64,000 nucleotides of DNA from Streptomyces sp. CC228A (GTDB lineage Bacteria > Actinomycetota > Actinomycetes > Streptomycetales > Streptomycetaceae), in the NCBI RefSeq assembly GCF_021390935.1, contig NZ_JAJPUI010000007.1:405693-469692 (forward strand), written 5' to 3'. The notes under the pieces are model-generated. The model saw only the letters and a list, made by a program, of their open reading frames with translations. It ran no database searches and was not told where the DNA came from. Positions 34,969 through 43,118 of this stretch are shown here, one piece after another (within the stretch, counting starts at the first letter, position 1; each line of letters starts with the position of its first letter). The translations under genes and the position numbers were made by a program.

Positions 34969-35376
34969 GTGCCGCCACTGCCCAACATCGACTGGATGCT
35001 CACAGAGCTCATGACCAGTGTCCCGTACGTGCGGCACGTGGTCGTACTGTCCGCGGACGGCCTGTGCATCGGTCAAGCGAACACGGACCCCGACACCGCC
35101 GACGCCATCGCCGCCGCGTGCTCGGGCATGCAGAGCCTGTCCAAGGCCATCGCGCAGCAGTTCCCCGACGGCGACGGCACCGTGCACCTGGTCGGCGTCG
35201 AGGTCGACAGCGGGTACTTCGCCCTCATGGCGGCGGGTCCCGGCGCCTACCTCGCGGTGCTGGCCGGCGAACGGGTGGACGTGGGCCTGCTGGGCACGTT
35301 CATGCGCCGTCTCGTGCACCGCATCGGCCAGCACATCACCAGCCCGCCCCGGGACGACATCGGGCAGGCGATGTGA
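34969..35376 (+). CDS. cvnB: Conservon protein CvnB, roadblock/LC7 domain
   Basis: A 135-residue roadblock/LC7 protein from GTG 34969, with NIDWMLTELMTSVPYVRHVV, VLSADGLCIGQAN and the tail GTFMRRLVHRIGQHI. Such proteins bind MglA-like GTPases and may act as their GAP or as a scaffold. Its stop overlaps the start of cvnC (GTGA). Confidence 0.92.
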   Translation: MPPLPNIDWMLTELMTSVPYVRHVVVLSADGLCIGQANTDPDTADAIAAACSGMQSLSKAIAQQFPDGDGTVHLVGVEVDSGYFALMAAGPGAYLAVLAGERVDVGLLGTFMRRLVHRIGQHITSPPRDDIGQAM

Positions 35377-35729
35377 CGTTAGAGAACCAGGGTCCCTGGG
35401 ATGAATCCGCTCCAGTCCCGCTCTACCTCATCTCCGGAGCTCGCGGTAGCACGGCCAGGAGCCTCGACCTGGTCACCCTCATCACCTCGCGGTCCTCGTC
35501 CCAGTCGGGGATGCCGCCCGAGGAGTCGGCGATCCTCACCATGTGCCACTACCCGCTGTCGGTGGCCGAGTTGTCCGCACATCTCAGCCTGCCCTTCAGC
35601 GTCGTCACGGTGCTGGTCGCCAAGCTCATCGAGGACGAGCGCGTCGAGGCCACCGCTCCGGTTCCTGTCGCGGCGGTTCCCGAAATCGGCCTTCTGGAGG
35701 CGGTGATCCATGGACTACGTAAGCTCTGA
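35373..35729 (+). CDS. cvnC: Conservon protein CvnC, DUF742
   Basis: The 118-residue protein begins at GTG 35373, inside the cvnB stop codon. The DUF742 domain appears as VPLYLISGARGSTARSLDLV, then ESAILTMCHYPLSVAELSAH and EIGLLEAVIHGLRKL. It resembles a winged helix (LSVAELSAHLSLPFSVVTVL). Its role in conservons is to complete the membrane complex with CvnA and CvnB. Its last 20 bases overlap cvnD. Confidence 0.92.
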   Translation: MTLENQGPWDESAPVPLYLISGARGSTARSLDLVTLITSRSSSQSGMPPEESAILTMCHYPLSVAELSAHLSLPFSVVTVLVAKLIEDERVEATAPVPVAAVPEIGLLEAVIHGLRKL

Positions 35730-36330
35730 CGCCCCTGCCGCCGGTCCGCGCGGCGACCTGCTGCTGCCCTACGGCGCCAAGGGGGTCAAGGTGGTGGTCG
35801 TCGGCGGCTTCGGCGTCGGCAAGACGACCATGGTGGGCGCGGTCAGCGAGATCCCGCCGCTGACCACCGAGGAGACCATGACGCAGGCCGGCGTCGGGAT
35901 CGACCACAACCCCGGCGTCACGGCCAAGAACACCACGACCGTGGCCATGGACTTCGGCCGCATCAGCATCAACGAGCAGCTGATCCTGTACCTCTTCGGC
36001 ACACCGGGCCAGGAGCGCTTCTGGTTCCTGTGGAACGGCATCTTCGAAGGGGCCCTCGGTGCCGTGGTCCTCGTCGACACCCGCCGGATCGAGGTCTGCT
36101 TCGACATCATCACCCGGCTGGAGGACCGCCGGGTCCCCTTCGTCGTGGCCGTCAACGCCTTCCCCGACGCCCCGGCGCACCCGATCCCCGCCCTGCGCAC
36201 CGCCCTGGCCCTCAACGACTCGGTGCCCATCGTCTCCTGTGACGCACGCGACCGGTCGTCGAGCCGCGACACCCTGCTCTCGCTGATGGGCTACCTGCGC
36301 ACCCTCGCCGCCGCCCAGGAGTCCGCATGA
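35710..36330 (+). CDS. cvnD: Conservon protein CvnD, small GTPase
   Basis: A 206-residue MglA-like GTPase from ATG 35710. The P-loop is VGGFGVGKTTMVG, the switch II region YLFGTPGQERFWFLW, and the base-binding motif appears as VAVNAFPDA, with Asn and Asp kept but the Lys absent, as usual in this family. CvnB and CvnC are its likely partners, and CvnA its upstream regulator, a layout compared with eukaryotic G-protein signalling. Confidence 0.93.
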   Translation: MDYVSSDAPAAGPRGDLLLPYGAKGVKVVVVGGFGVGKTTMVGAVSEIPPLTTEETMTQAGVGIDHNPGVTAKNTTTVAMDFGRISINEQLILYLFGTPGQERFWFLWNGIFEGALGAVVLVDTRRIEVCFDIITRLEDRRVPFVVAVNAFPDAPAHPIPALRTALALNDSVPIVSCDARDRSSSRDTLLSLMGYLRTLAAAQESA

Positions 36331-37775
36331 CCGTCCCCGCCCACGAGCGCACCGCCGCAGCCGCCCCGGGGGCCACCCCGCCCCCGGGCTGCCCGGCCCA
36401 CTCCGACACCGGTCCGGGCGGAGTGACACGGCTCTACGGACCGACCGCCGCGTCCGACCCGATGGGGCTGTACGAGAACCTGCGGGCCGCCCACGGCCCG
36501 GTGGCGCCCGTCCTGCTCGACGGGGACGTGCGCGCCTGGCTCGTCCTCGGGTACCTGGAGAACCGGGACGTGGCCACCCGCGCCACCCAGTTCTCCCGCG
36601 ACCCCCGCTACTGGCACGGGTGGCACAGCGGGGAGATCGACCCGACCACCTCACCGCTGGTGCCGCTGATCGGCTGGCGCCCCGACTGCGTGTCGGCCGA
36701 CGGGGAGGAGCACCAGCGGCTGCGCCGCGCGGTCACGGCCAGCCTCGACCAGTTCGACCACCGCGGGATCCGCCGCCACGCGGCGCGCTTCGCGCACCAG
36801 TTGGTCGACGGGTTCTGCGAGCGGGGCAGCGCGGAGCTGGTCAGCGAGTTCGCCGAGCACCTGCCGATGCTCGTGCTGACCCAGCTCCTCGGCATGCCGG
36901 ACGCGTACGGCCCGCAGCTCGTGCACGCCTGCCGGGACCTGATCAAGGGCTCCGAGGACGCCCTCACGCACAACGCGAACCTGTTGAAGACGCTCGAACA
37001 GCTCGTCACCTCCAAACGGGCCATGCCCGGCCACGACATCGCGTCGGTGCTGATGGCCCACCCCGCCGGGCTCACCGACGACGAGGTGATGCACCACCTG
37101 CGCCTCATCCTGCTCGCCGGGTACGAGACGACCACGAACCTGCTGGCCAACGTGCTCCGCATGGTCGTCGTCGACCCGCGGTTCCGCGGCACTCTGGCAG
37201 GGGGCCACATGACCCTGCCGGAGGCGGTGGAGCAGGTGCTCTGGGACGAGCCGCCGCTGATGGTGTGCCCCGGCCGCTGGGCGACCGGGGACACGTCCCT
37301 GGGCGGTCAGGACATCAAGGCGGGGGACATGCTGCTGCTGGGCCTCGCCGCAGGCAACGCCGACCAGGCCATCCGCCCGGCCTCGGGTGCGCGCGTCCAC
37401 CACAACCGCGCGCACCTGTCCTTCAGCGCCGGGACCCACGAGTGCCCCGGTCAGGACATCGCCCGCGTCATCACCCACACTGGTGTGGACGTGCTGCTGG
37501 CCCGGCTCCCCGATGTCGACCTGTCCATCCCGGAGGAGCAGCTCGGCTGGCGTTCCTCCACGTGGACCCGGCACCTGACGGCGCTGCCCGTGGTGTTCGC
37601 GTCGCGGGCCCCGTACGTGGAGGAGGACATGGACCCCCTGCCGGCCCCTCCCCCGCCGAGCACCGTCGTACCGCTGCCGCCGGAGCAGCCGGTGCACGCG
37701 GCCGCGGTGCCGGCCGCCCCGGTGCCGCGCCGTTCGCTGTGGGGGCGGCTGGCGCGGTTCCTTCGGAGGCGGTAG
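36327..37775 (+). CDS. cvnE: Conservon cytochrome P450, CYP157-like (degenerate ExxR)
   Basis: The 482-residue P450 starts at ATG 36327, overlapping the cvnD stop by four bases. The I-helix shows LAGYETTTNLLANVL and the heme loop is FSAGTHECPGQDIARVI with the cysteine ligand. In the K-helix, where other P450s have ExxR, it reads EAVEQVLWDEPPLMVCPGRW, so the Arg is Trp. This EQxxW form is known from Streptomyces CYP157 enzymes, which are likewise conservon-linked. A C-terminal extension of 75 residues is Pro-rich and ends with RLARFLRRR. Substrate unknown; a signalling or effector role within the conservon is often proposed. Confidence 0.9.
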   Translation: MTVPAHERTAAAAPGATPPPGCPAHSDTGPGGVTRLYGPTAASDPMGLYENLRAAHGPVAPVLLDGDVRAWLVLGYLENRDVATRATQFSRDPRYWHGWHSGEIDPTTSPLVPLIGWRPDCVSADGEEHQRLRRAVTASLDQFDHRGIRRHAARFAHQLVDGFCERGSAELVSEFAEHLPMLVLTQLLGMPDAYGPQLVHACRDLIKGSEDALTHNANLLKTLEQLVTSKRAMPGHDIASVLMAHPAGLTDDEVMHHLRLILLAGYETTTNLLANVLRMVVVDPRFRGTLAGGHMTLPEAVEQVLWDEPPLMVCPGRWATGDTSLGGQDIKAGDMLLLGLAAGNADQAIRPASGARVHHNRAHLSFSAGTHECPGQDIARVITHTGVDVLLARLPDVDLSIPEEQLGWRSSTWTRHLTALPVVFASRAPYVEEDMDPLPAPPPPSTVVPLPPEQPVHAAAVPAAPVPRRSLWGRLARFLRRR

Positions 37776-37799
37776 GCGGGGCCGTACGGCCTGGCGCGG

Positions 37800-38276
37800 T
37801 CAGCCGCCGAGCCAGTCGCCGCCGACCCGGGCCGGCGCGTGGCCCTGGGCGTTCCCCAGGAAGTGCGGGTGCGCGCACCCGCACGTGTAGGAGGGCAGCG
37901 CGGTGTCCTCCTGCCGGGTCGGCGGCCGGTGCAGCACGTGGAACAGCTCGGCGCCGACCGCGCCGGAGACGACCTGGACCACACGCGCGCCGGCCCCGCC
38001 CGATGTCGTCTGCCGGGAAGGCGGCGGTGAGGGTGTCAAGGCGGGCCTCCACCTCCCTCAGCCGGGCCGCGCCTGCGGCCTCGGGCGCGGGCAGCTCCCT
38101 CGGGGTGCGGGAGAGGATTCCCTCCACGGGGACCACCACGGCGGCGTGCCCGTGGGCCGGTCCGCGCGGATACGGGCCGCGAGGGCCGCTGCACGGCGCC
38201 GCTGCCCGGCGCTCGTCGGCCGAATGTGGGCCGCGACCGTGTCCTTGAGCCGGTCACCGGCACGGCTTCTCGTCAC
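37800..38276 (-). pseudogene. Remnant of a conserved protein, split into three frames
   Basis: Read from GTG 38276, three consecutive pieces in different frames make one plausible protein: VTRSRAGDRLKDTVAAHIRP to ALAARIRADRP; then GHAAVVVPVEGILSRTPREL and RLREVEARLDTLTAAFPADD; then GARVVQVVSGAVGAELFHVL and SYTCGCAHPHFLGNAQGH to the stop at 37800. Shifts lie near 38150 and 38000. The last part has CGCAHPH, a possible metal site. Together they make about 158 residues. I do not recognise the family. It could be a real pseudogene in the border of the island, or an intact gene with base-calling errors. Confidence 0.55.
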
Positions 38277-38941
38277 CTTGAGCCCCCTGGTCCCACCAGG
38301 CAGCCGTGTCGTCCGCGGCGGGAAGGCTGCCGGGTCCTGTTTCCGCACCGTCAGCCGGCGCCCTTGCCGCATTCCGATTGAAGATGGCAGCGCCGTATGC
38401 CGCAACGAGAGCGACATGACCGGCCGGCCGTGGGCCGGAAAGGAGGGTCAGGGTGGTGCGGGGCCGAGAGTCGTTCGCGGCCCGGTCGGTGGGGGACGGA
38501 CGCGCAGTGGCCGCCGAGCTGCCGGAGGGTGTCGTCGGGGGTGGCGCGATGAGAGGGGTGGACGGTGGTGCAGGCGTGGCGGCCCCCCTTGTGAGACACC
38601 GGTGGCGCGGGGGCCGCGTCCGGCACAGTGGGCCCGCTCTGCGCTGAAGACAACGGAGTTGCCGCAAGGACCGGTCGACGGGTCACCGGAGAACCCGGCG
38701 GCCCCGCAGGGCCCATCCTGTTCCGTGAGCTCGTCCCGACCTGCCGGCACCCACCCACGTCAGGAACGCTCCCTGCCGGCCGCGCGTGAGCAGATGATGC
38801 GGCAGGTGTCCCGGATCGACTCGCGCACTCCGTCAGGGTGCACGAGAAGGCCGTGGTCCGTTCCGCCCCCTTCGGATCATCCTCGGCGTGCCGGCGGGGT
38901 AGCCTCTCCAACCCACCCTTGGGCCCGGTTTCCCAGCGAGC
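38277..38941. other. Gene-free region at the left border of the defence island
   Basis: No gene is supported in these 665 bases. Minus-strand open frames of 100-137 codons lack ribosome sites and have Arg/Pro-rich composition. The right 150 bases hold the start region of the degenerate methyltransferase gene. No tRNA or direct repeat that would mark an attachment site is obvious here. Confidence 0.4.
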
Positions 38942-39991
38942 ATGAAGGTGATCATGGAAGAGTCCGGCTTCGAACGCCTCCGCTGCCTTGTCGTCTGCGC
39001 CGGCGCAGGTGGCTTGGCGCTCGGCCTGGAGCAGGCCGGTTTCGACCCCGTGCTGCTTCTGGACAACCGTTCCGTGGCCTGCGAGACATTGCGCCTGAAT
39101 CGCCCTGGGTGGAACGTCGTCGAGGCCGACCTGCTGGACTTCGACCCTGTGGACCACCAGGAGACATACGACGTGGATCTTCTGGCGGGCGGTCTGCCCA
39201 GGGTCAAGGCGAGCGCCGCTACAGGCCGTGAGGACAGCGACGAGGAGATCCGGATACTCGAGTCGACCATCATGCTGATGCACGGCGTACAGCCGCGTGC
39301 CCTGTTGATCGAGAACGTCCCCGATCTCGTCTCCAAGCCCGCGTACGGACCGATCCGTACGTACGTCACCACCGAACTCGAACACCTCGGGTACCGGCAT
39401 CGGTGGTTCGTCCTCAACGCGATGGATCACGGCGTGCCCCAGGATCGGAAGCAGGGTGTCCTGGTCGCCTTCAAGAACGATGCCGTCGACGGCTTCGTCA
39501 CACCGACGCCCGGCACGGAGCCGCCGCTCACCGTGGGCGAGGCACTGGGTGCCTCCATGGCCACGCGCGGGTGGCCCCATGCCGCCGCCTGGGCTGCTCA
39601 GGCCGACCGGGTGGCCCCGACCCTGGTCGGAGGTTCCTGGAACCGTGGCGGGGCCGATCTGGGGCCGACCGGATCGAAACGTGCATGGGCGCGCATGCGC
39701 GTGAACGGCGGCACCGTCGCCGACCGGGTCCCGGGGCCCGATTTCCCGTGGGACCTCTCGCTCGGCATCAAGGGGATGGTGCCGCTGACCGTCGAGCAGA
39801 CGGCGCGGTTGCAGGGTTTCCCTGACGACTGGTCCTTCGCCGGCCGCAAGACGGCCCGCTACCGCCAGGTAGGTCATGCGTCGCCGCCTCCCGTGGGACG
39901 CGTCCTCGGATTGTCCATCAGGGGCGCGCTGAGCACCGGGCGTCCTCGTCCACGCGACGGGATCACCCCGAACCCGGTCACGCTCTGCTGA
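38942..39991 (+). CDS. Cytosine-C5 DNA methyltransferase homologue lacking the catalytic Cys
   Basis: The 349-residue protein from ATG 38942 (a second ATG at 38954 has AAGGTG before it) has the order of a C5 methyltransferase. Motif I is VVCAGAGGLALGLEQAGF, motif II includes VLLLDNRSVACETLRLNRP, motif VI LLIENVPDLVS, motif VIII QDRKQGVLVAF, and the recognition part APTLVGGSWNRGG. Motif IV, normally GGPPCQ with the nucleophilic Cys, reads LLAGGLPRVKASAATGRED, so there is no Pro-Cys and no methyl transfer is expected. Motif X is also weak (VGHASPPPVG rather than GNA..P). It precedes an active methyltransferase gene by 119 bases. It may read DNA or partner the active enzyme. Confidence 0.85.
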   Translation: MKVIMEESGFERLRCLVVCAGAGGLALGLEQAGFDPVLLLDNRSVACETLRLNRPGWNVVEADLLDFDPVDHQETYDVDLLAGGLPRVKASAATGREDSDEEIRILESTIMLMHGVQPRALLIENVPDLVSKPAYGPIRTYVTTELEHLGYRHRWFVLNAMDHGVPQDRKQGVLVAFKNDAVDGFVTPTPGTEPPLTVGEALGASMATRGWPHAAAWAAQADRVAPTLVGGSWNRGGADLGPTGSKRAWARMRVNGGTVADRVPGPDFPWDLSLGIKGMVPLTVEQTARLQGFPDDWSFAGRKTARYRQVGHASPPPVGRVLGLSIRGALSTGRPRPRDGITPNPVTLC

Positions 39992-40110
39992 CCAACCGGG
40001 TAATCTTTGAGCCCGCCGGCGAACAAACATACTGGTCAGAGTCTTGCGGGCTCCGTCTTGTCCGTTCACCGGTTCGGTCCGCATACCGCAAGTGAGCGAC
40101 AGGAGCGCCA

Positions 40111-41175
40111 GTGAGCCGCTACGAGATCGTGGATCTCTTCGCCGGACCCGGCGGGCTCGATGTGGCGGCTCACTGTCTGGGCATCCCTGTGACCGGAATC
40201 GAGTGGGACGCCGACGCATGCGCGACGCGTCGCGCCTTCGAGGAGGACCTCAAGCCCGGCAGCCCCGACATGCGAACCGAACAAGGCGACGTCCGCGACT
40301 TCGACCCGGACGACTTCCCGAACGCCAATGTCCTCACGGGTGGCCCGCCGTGCCAGTCGTTCACCGTCGCGGGAACCGGCGCCGGACGTCAGGCCCTCGA
40401 CGAGGTTCTCGGTCTGATCGACGCCATGGCGATGGGCAAGGACGTCCGGTCCGATGCGGCCCTGATCAACGGCGACGAACGCACCGGCCTCGTCCTGGAG
40501 CCGCTGCGCTGGGCACTCACCGCGCTCGACCGGGGAAGACCCTACGAGGCCATCGTCCTCGAGCAAGTGCCTGCGGTGCTCCCCGTCTGGAAGCGCATGG
40601 CCGAGGTCCTGCGCGATCGCGGTTATTCGGTGGCCGACCCCGGCGTCCTCCACACCGAGGAGTACGGCGTCCCGCAGACACGCCGACGCGCGATCCTGGT
40701 GGCCCGGTACCGGAGCCCGGACAACCCGGTCTCGGCCCGATTGCCCGAACCCACGCACCAGCGCTACCGGAAGGGGGTCGCTCCTGGGGTGGCGTCGCTC
40801 GCCCCCTGGGTTTCCATGGGGCAGGCCCTCAACCGTGGGAACTTCACGGTGATCTCCAACTACGGGACTGGTGGAGATCCCAAGGCACGAGGCCGGCGCA
40901 CCGACAAGGAACCCGCGTTCACGGTCACGGGCAAAATCTCCCGCAACCGTGTGGTGTCCGTGAAGAACGGTGTGGTGCACGAAGGCCGCTTCAGCAACGA
41001 GGAGGCCGGGCTTCTCCAGACGTTCCCACGTTTGTACCCCTGGCAGGGGAACGCCATCGCCCAGCAGATCGGCAACGCCATCCCTCCGCTCCTTGCCGCC
41101 CACATCCTCACGGCAGCACTCGATGTGCCGCGGCGCGCCGATGGCAAGGTCGTCCTGGGCTACGACGGGTTCTGA
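40111..41175 (+). CDS. Cytosine-C5 DNA methyltransferase, active-site complete
   Basis: A 354-residue enzyme from GTG 40111 with AGGAG upstream. Motif I is VDLFAGPGGLDVAAHCLG, motif IV VLTGGPPCQSFTVAGTGAG with the catalytic Cys, motif VI VLEQVPAVLPVW (EQV rather than ENV), and motif VIII YGVPQTRRRAILVA. The recognition segment FTVISNYGTGGDPKARGRR and PAFTVTGKISRN is nearly repeated in the methyltransferase at 57.8-59.2 kb. It transfers a methyl group from SAM to C5 of cytosine and should protect host sites. It converges on the DrmB gene with a terminator between. Confidence 0.92.
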   Translation: MSRYEIVDLFAGPGGLDVAAHCLGIPVTGIEWDADACATRRAFEEDLKPGSPDMRTEQGDVRDFDPDDFPNANVLTGGPPCQSFTVAGTGAGRQALDEVLGLIDAMAMGKDVRSDAALINGDERTGLVLEPLRWALTALDRGRPYEAIVLEQVPAVLPVWKRMAEVLRDRGYSVADPGVLHTEEYGVPQTRRRAILVARYRSPDNPVSARLPEPTHQRYRKGVAPGVASLAPWVSMGQALNRGNFTVISNYGTGGDPKARGRRTDKEPAFTVTGKISRNRVVSVKNGVVHEGRFSNEEAGLLQTFPRLYPWQGNAIAQQIGNAIPPLLAAHILTAALDVPRRADGKVVLGYDGF

Positions 41176-41203
41176 CCGACTCGACGAGCGGGACGCCCGG
41201 CCG

Positions 41204-41242
41204 CCGAGGCGGGGAGGTGAGCCGGCTCCCTCCCCGCCTCGG
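41204..41242. terminator. Strong bidirectional terminator
   Basis: CCGAGGCGGGGAGG (41204-41217) pairs perfectly with CCTCCCCGCCTCGG (41229-41242); the loop itself contains GAGCC/GGCTC, so the stem can extend to the tip. It separates the convergent methyltransferase and DrmB genes. Confidence 0.88.
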
Positions 41243-41258
41243 TGTCACGGCCCGGCGC

Positions 41259-43118
41259 TCACGGGGTCAGCAAGTGCGCGAAGAATCCCAGCGACGGGTC
41301 CTCCGGGGTGCCCACGAGCAGTGCCCGGTCAAGGAGACCGTTGTTGTGCTCGCAGCTGGTTTCCGGGAGCATGACGCAGGCGTGGCAGGCAGCCAGGTTG
41401 GTGCCACCTGTACCTGAGATCTCGGTCTCGAGACAGAGCGGGTCGGTGGAACACCACTCCGCGCGGCGGACGGCCGAACGCAGAGCCTTCGCGAGGCGGT
41501 CGGGCTCGCCCTGGGCGACCAGACCGCCGAGGCTGCCGGCCGAGTCGCTGGTGGCGGTGTGGATCAGCACACCGGCCATCCCGTCACCCGAGTAGATCCG
41601 CTCGCGGAGCGAGGCGGCCGGGTAGCCGGAGTCCAGGCTCCACTCGTGGATCATCACGTGGGCGAGGGTGTGCAGCAGCACCATGCGTGGGACGGCGGGC
41701 GATGCAGGGACGCGAGCGGGGTCGGAGGCGCGCTCGGCCAGGACCTGCTGGTGCCGCCGGCGTATCCGTTCCACCCGTTCGGCGACAGTCGGCGCCTCGG
41801 CCCAGGCGTCGATCATCGCCTCGTCCAACCGGAGGAAGACCCCCTCACCATGGACCTCCATGGCGGGAAGCCAGTCGGTGGGGGTGAGGGAGAGTGCCGC
41901 TTCGTGGCCCTCGGAGGAGGTCTCCGGGTCGATGACGCGGGTGAAGGCCTTGAGGGCGCGGACCTCGCGCAACTTCTTCACCAGCATCGGGGGGGTCAGG
42001 CCGAGACCGGCCAGCGAGCTTTCGTCGCCGGTCGGGGGCTCACACACGAACTGCTCACTGTGGGAGCCGGAGTCTTCGGGGTTGCCCGCGCACAGCCGCT
42101 CGTACTCCACGTCGCGCAGGGCTCGGTAGCGCTGCTCCTGGTCGGCGGCAGGGCCGCTCTCGCCGGCGGGGTCCTCGGCTTCCATGGCGGCCAGCAACTC
42201 CATGACCTTGTCCGCGCCGATCGGGGAAGGGGCTCCCTTGAAGACGCCCTTCAGATAGATCTCGATCTCGGCTGTGGTGGAGTACGACCGCAGGGCGTCC
42301 CAGTGCCCGTCCAAGGCCTGCACCCGGGTGTCGCTCCACGGCGGGATCGACAGCGCCGAGCGGAGCACCGGCTGCCACACCGAGGACGAACCACGCTGGA
42401 GGGTTCGGGGCGACTGGGTGCAGAAGAGGTCGGGTGCGTCCTTCAGCCAGGGGCGCTTGCCCTCACAGCGGATCTTCAGGTCCGCGAGGGCCCCGCGCCG
42501 GAAGGAGCCTTCCATGGACACATCCGGCACCCCGCAGGAGCAGGAGAGCACCACCGACCGGAGCGAGGAGGTCCGGCCCGAGGACCTCAGGCTCATTCGG
42601 CCACCGCAGAAACCGGCCTCGCCGTCACCGCGTCGGCCGCGGTGCAGCCATTTCCAGTAGGGGAAGTCGGCGATGTGCCCGTCCTCGCAGGCGACGACGA
42701 AGCGAGAGGGCACCAAGGGTTCGGAGCATTCGCCGCACTCGTTGCGCCCCGGCGGAGAGTTGAAGTTCCGCACGTGGTCGAGTGCCTGGCATTCGGGGCA
42801 GTGATGCCACAGAGGGAAGCGGCGCACCCGGACACCGTCGCGACTGGCGTCGCCGGAGGCGGGCGGAAGGCGGAACCGGTCGACGCCCAGTACCCGGGCC
42901 AGGCGCCGTTCGTGGATCACCGGTGCCTCGTCCCTGGGCCACTGCTCCTCGGCGTTGTCGATGCCGCAGACGATGAACGACTCCTGGTCGACGGCGATCA
43001 GCGAACCCACGCCGTACGTCGTGATGACCTGGGCGCGACGGACCGCGCCGCGGCGGGGCAGGGTGCGGGCCGGTGCGGCGGTACGGTCTGCGCCGCGCCG
43101 GCGGCGGGGAGGGGTCAT
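41259..43118 (-). CDS. drmB: DUF1998 zinc protein, DrmB-like
   Basis: A 619-residue protein whose ATG 43118 overlaps the DrmA stop (ATGA). It begins with a basic leader and VITTYGVGSLIAVDQESFIV, typical for DrmB. Two Cys pairs near residue 115 (HHCPECQAL, NECGECSEPL) suggest a zinc ribbon. The DUF1998 domain lies in the last 200 residues: LLHTLAHVMIHEWSLDSGY, RERIYSGDGMAGVLIH and the Cys cluster WCSTDPLCLE, CHACVMLPETSCEHNN. In DISARM, DrmB pairs with the helicase DrmA to recognise and block incoming phage DNA. It ends the four-gene operon; no DrmC gene follows. It could also serve a non-DISARM helicase complex. Confidence 0.85.
   Translation of the reverse strand: MTPPRRRRGADRTAAPARTLPRRGAVRRAQVITTYGVGSLIAVDQESFIVCGIDNAEEQWPRDEAPVIHERRLARVLGVDRFRLPPASGDASRDGVRVRRFPLWHHCPECQALDHVRNFNSPPGRNECGECSEPLVPSRFVVACEDGHIADFPYWKWLHRGRRGDGEAGFCGGRMSLRSSGRTSSLRSVVLSCSCGVPDVSMEGSFRRGALADLKIRCEGKRPWLKDAPDLFCTQSPRTLQRGSSSVWQPVLRSALSIPPWSDTRVQALDGHWDALRSYSTTAEIEIYLKGVFKGAPSPIGADKVMELLAAMEAEDPAGESGPAADQEQRYRALRDVEYERLCAGNPEDSGSHSEQFVCEPPTGDESSLAGLGLTPPMLVKKLREVRALKAFTRVIDPETSSEGHEAALSLTPTDWLPAMEVHGEGVFLRLDEAMIDAWAEAPTVAERVERIRRRHQQVLAERASDPARVPASPAVPRMVLLHTLAHVMIHEWSLDSGYPAASLRERIYSGDGMAGVLIHTATSDSAGSLGGLVAQGEPDRLAKALRSAVRRAEWCSTDPLCLETEISGTGGTNLAACHACVMLPETSCEHNNGLLDRALLVGTPEDPSLGFFAHLLTP

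Noticed and set aside
38277..38750. Minus-strand frames of 100-137 codons left of the degenerate methyltransferase
   Set aside because: No start signal and Arg/Pro-rich composition; no conserved segment could be seen.
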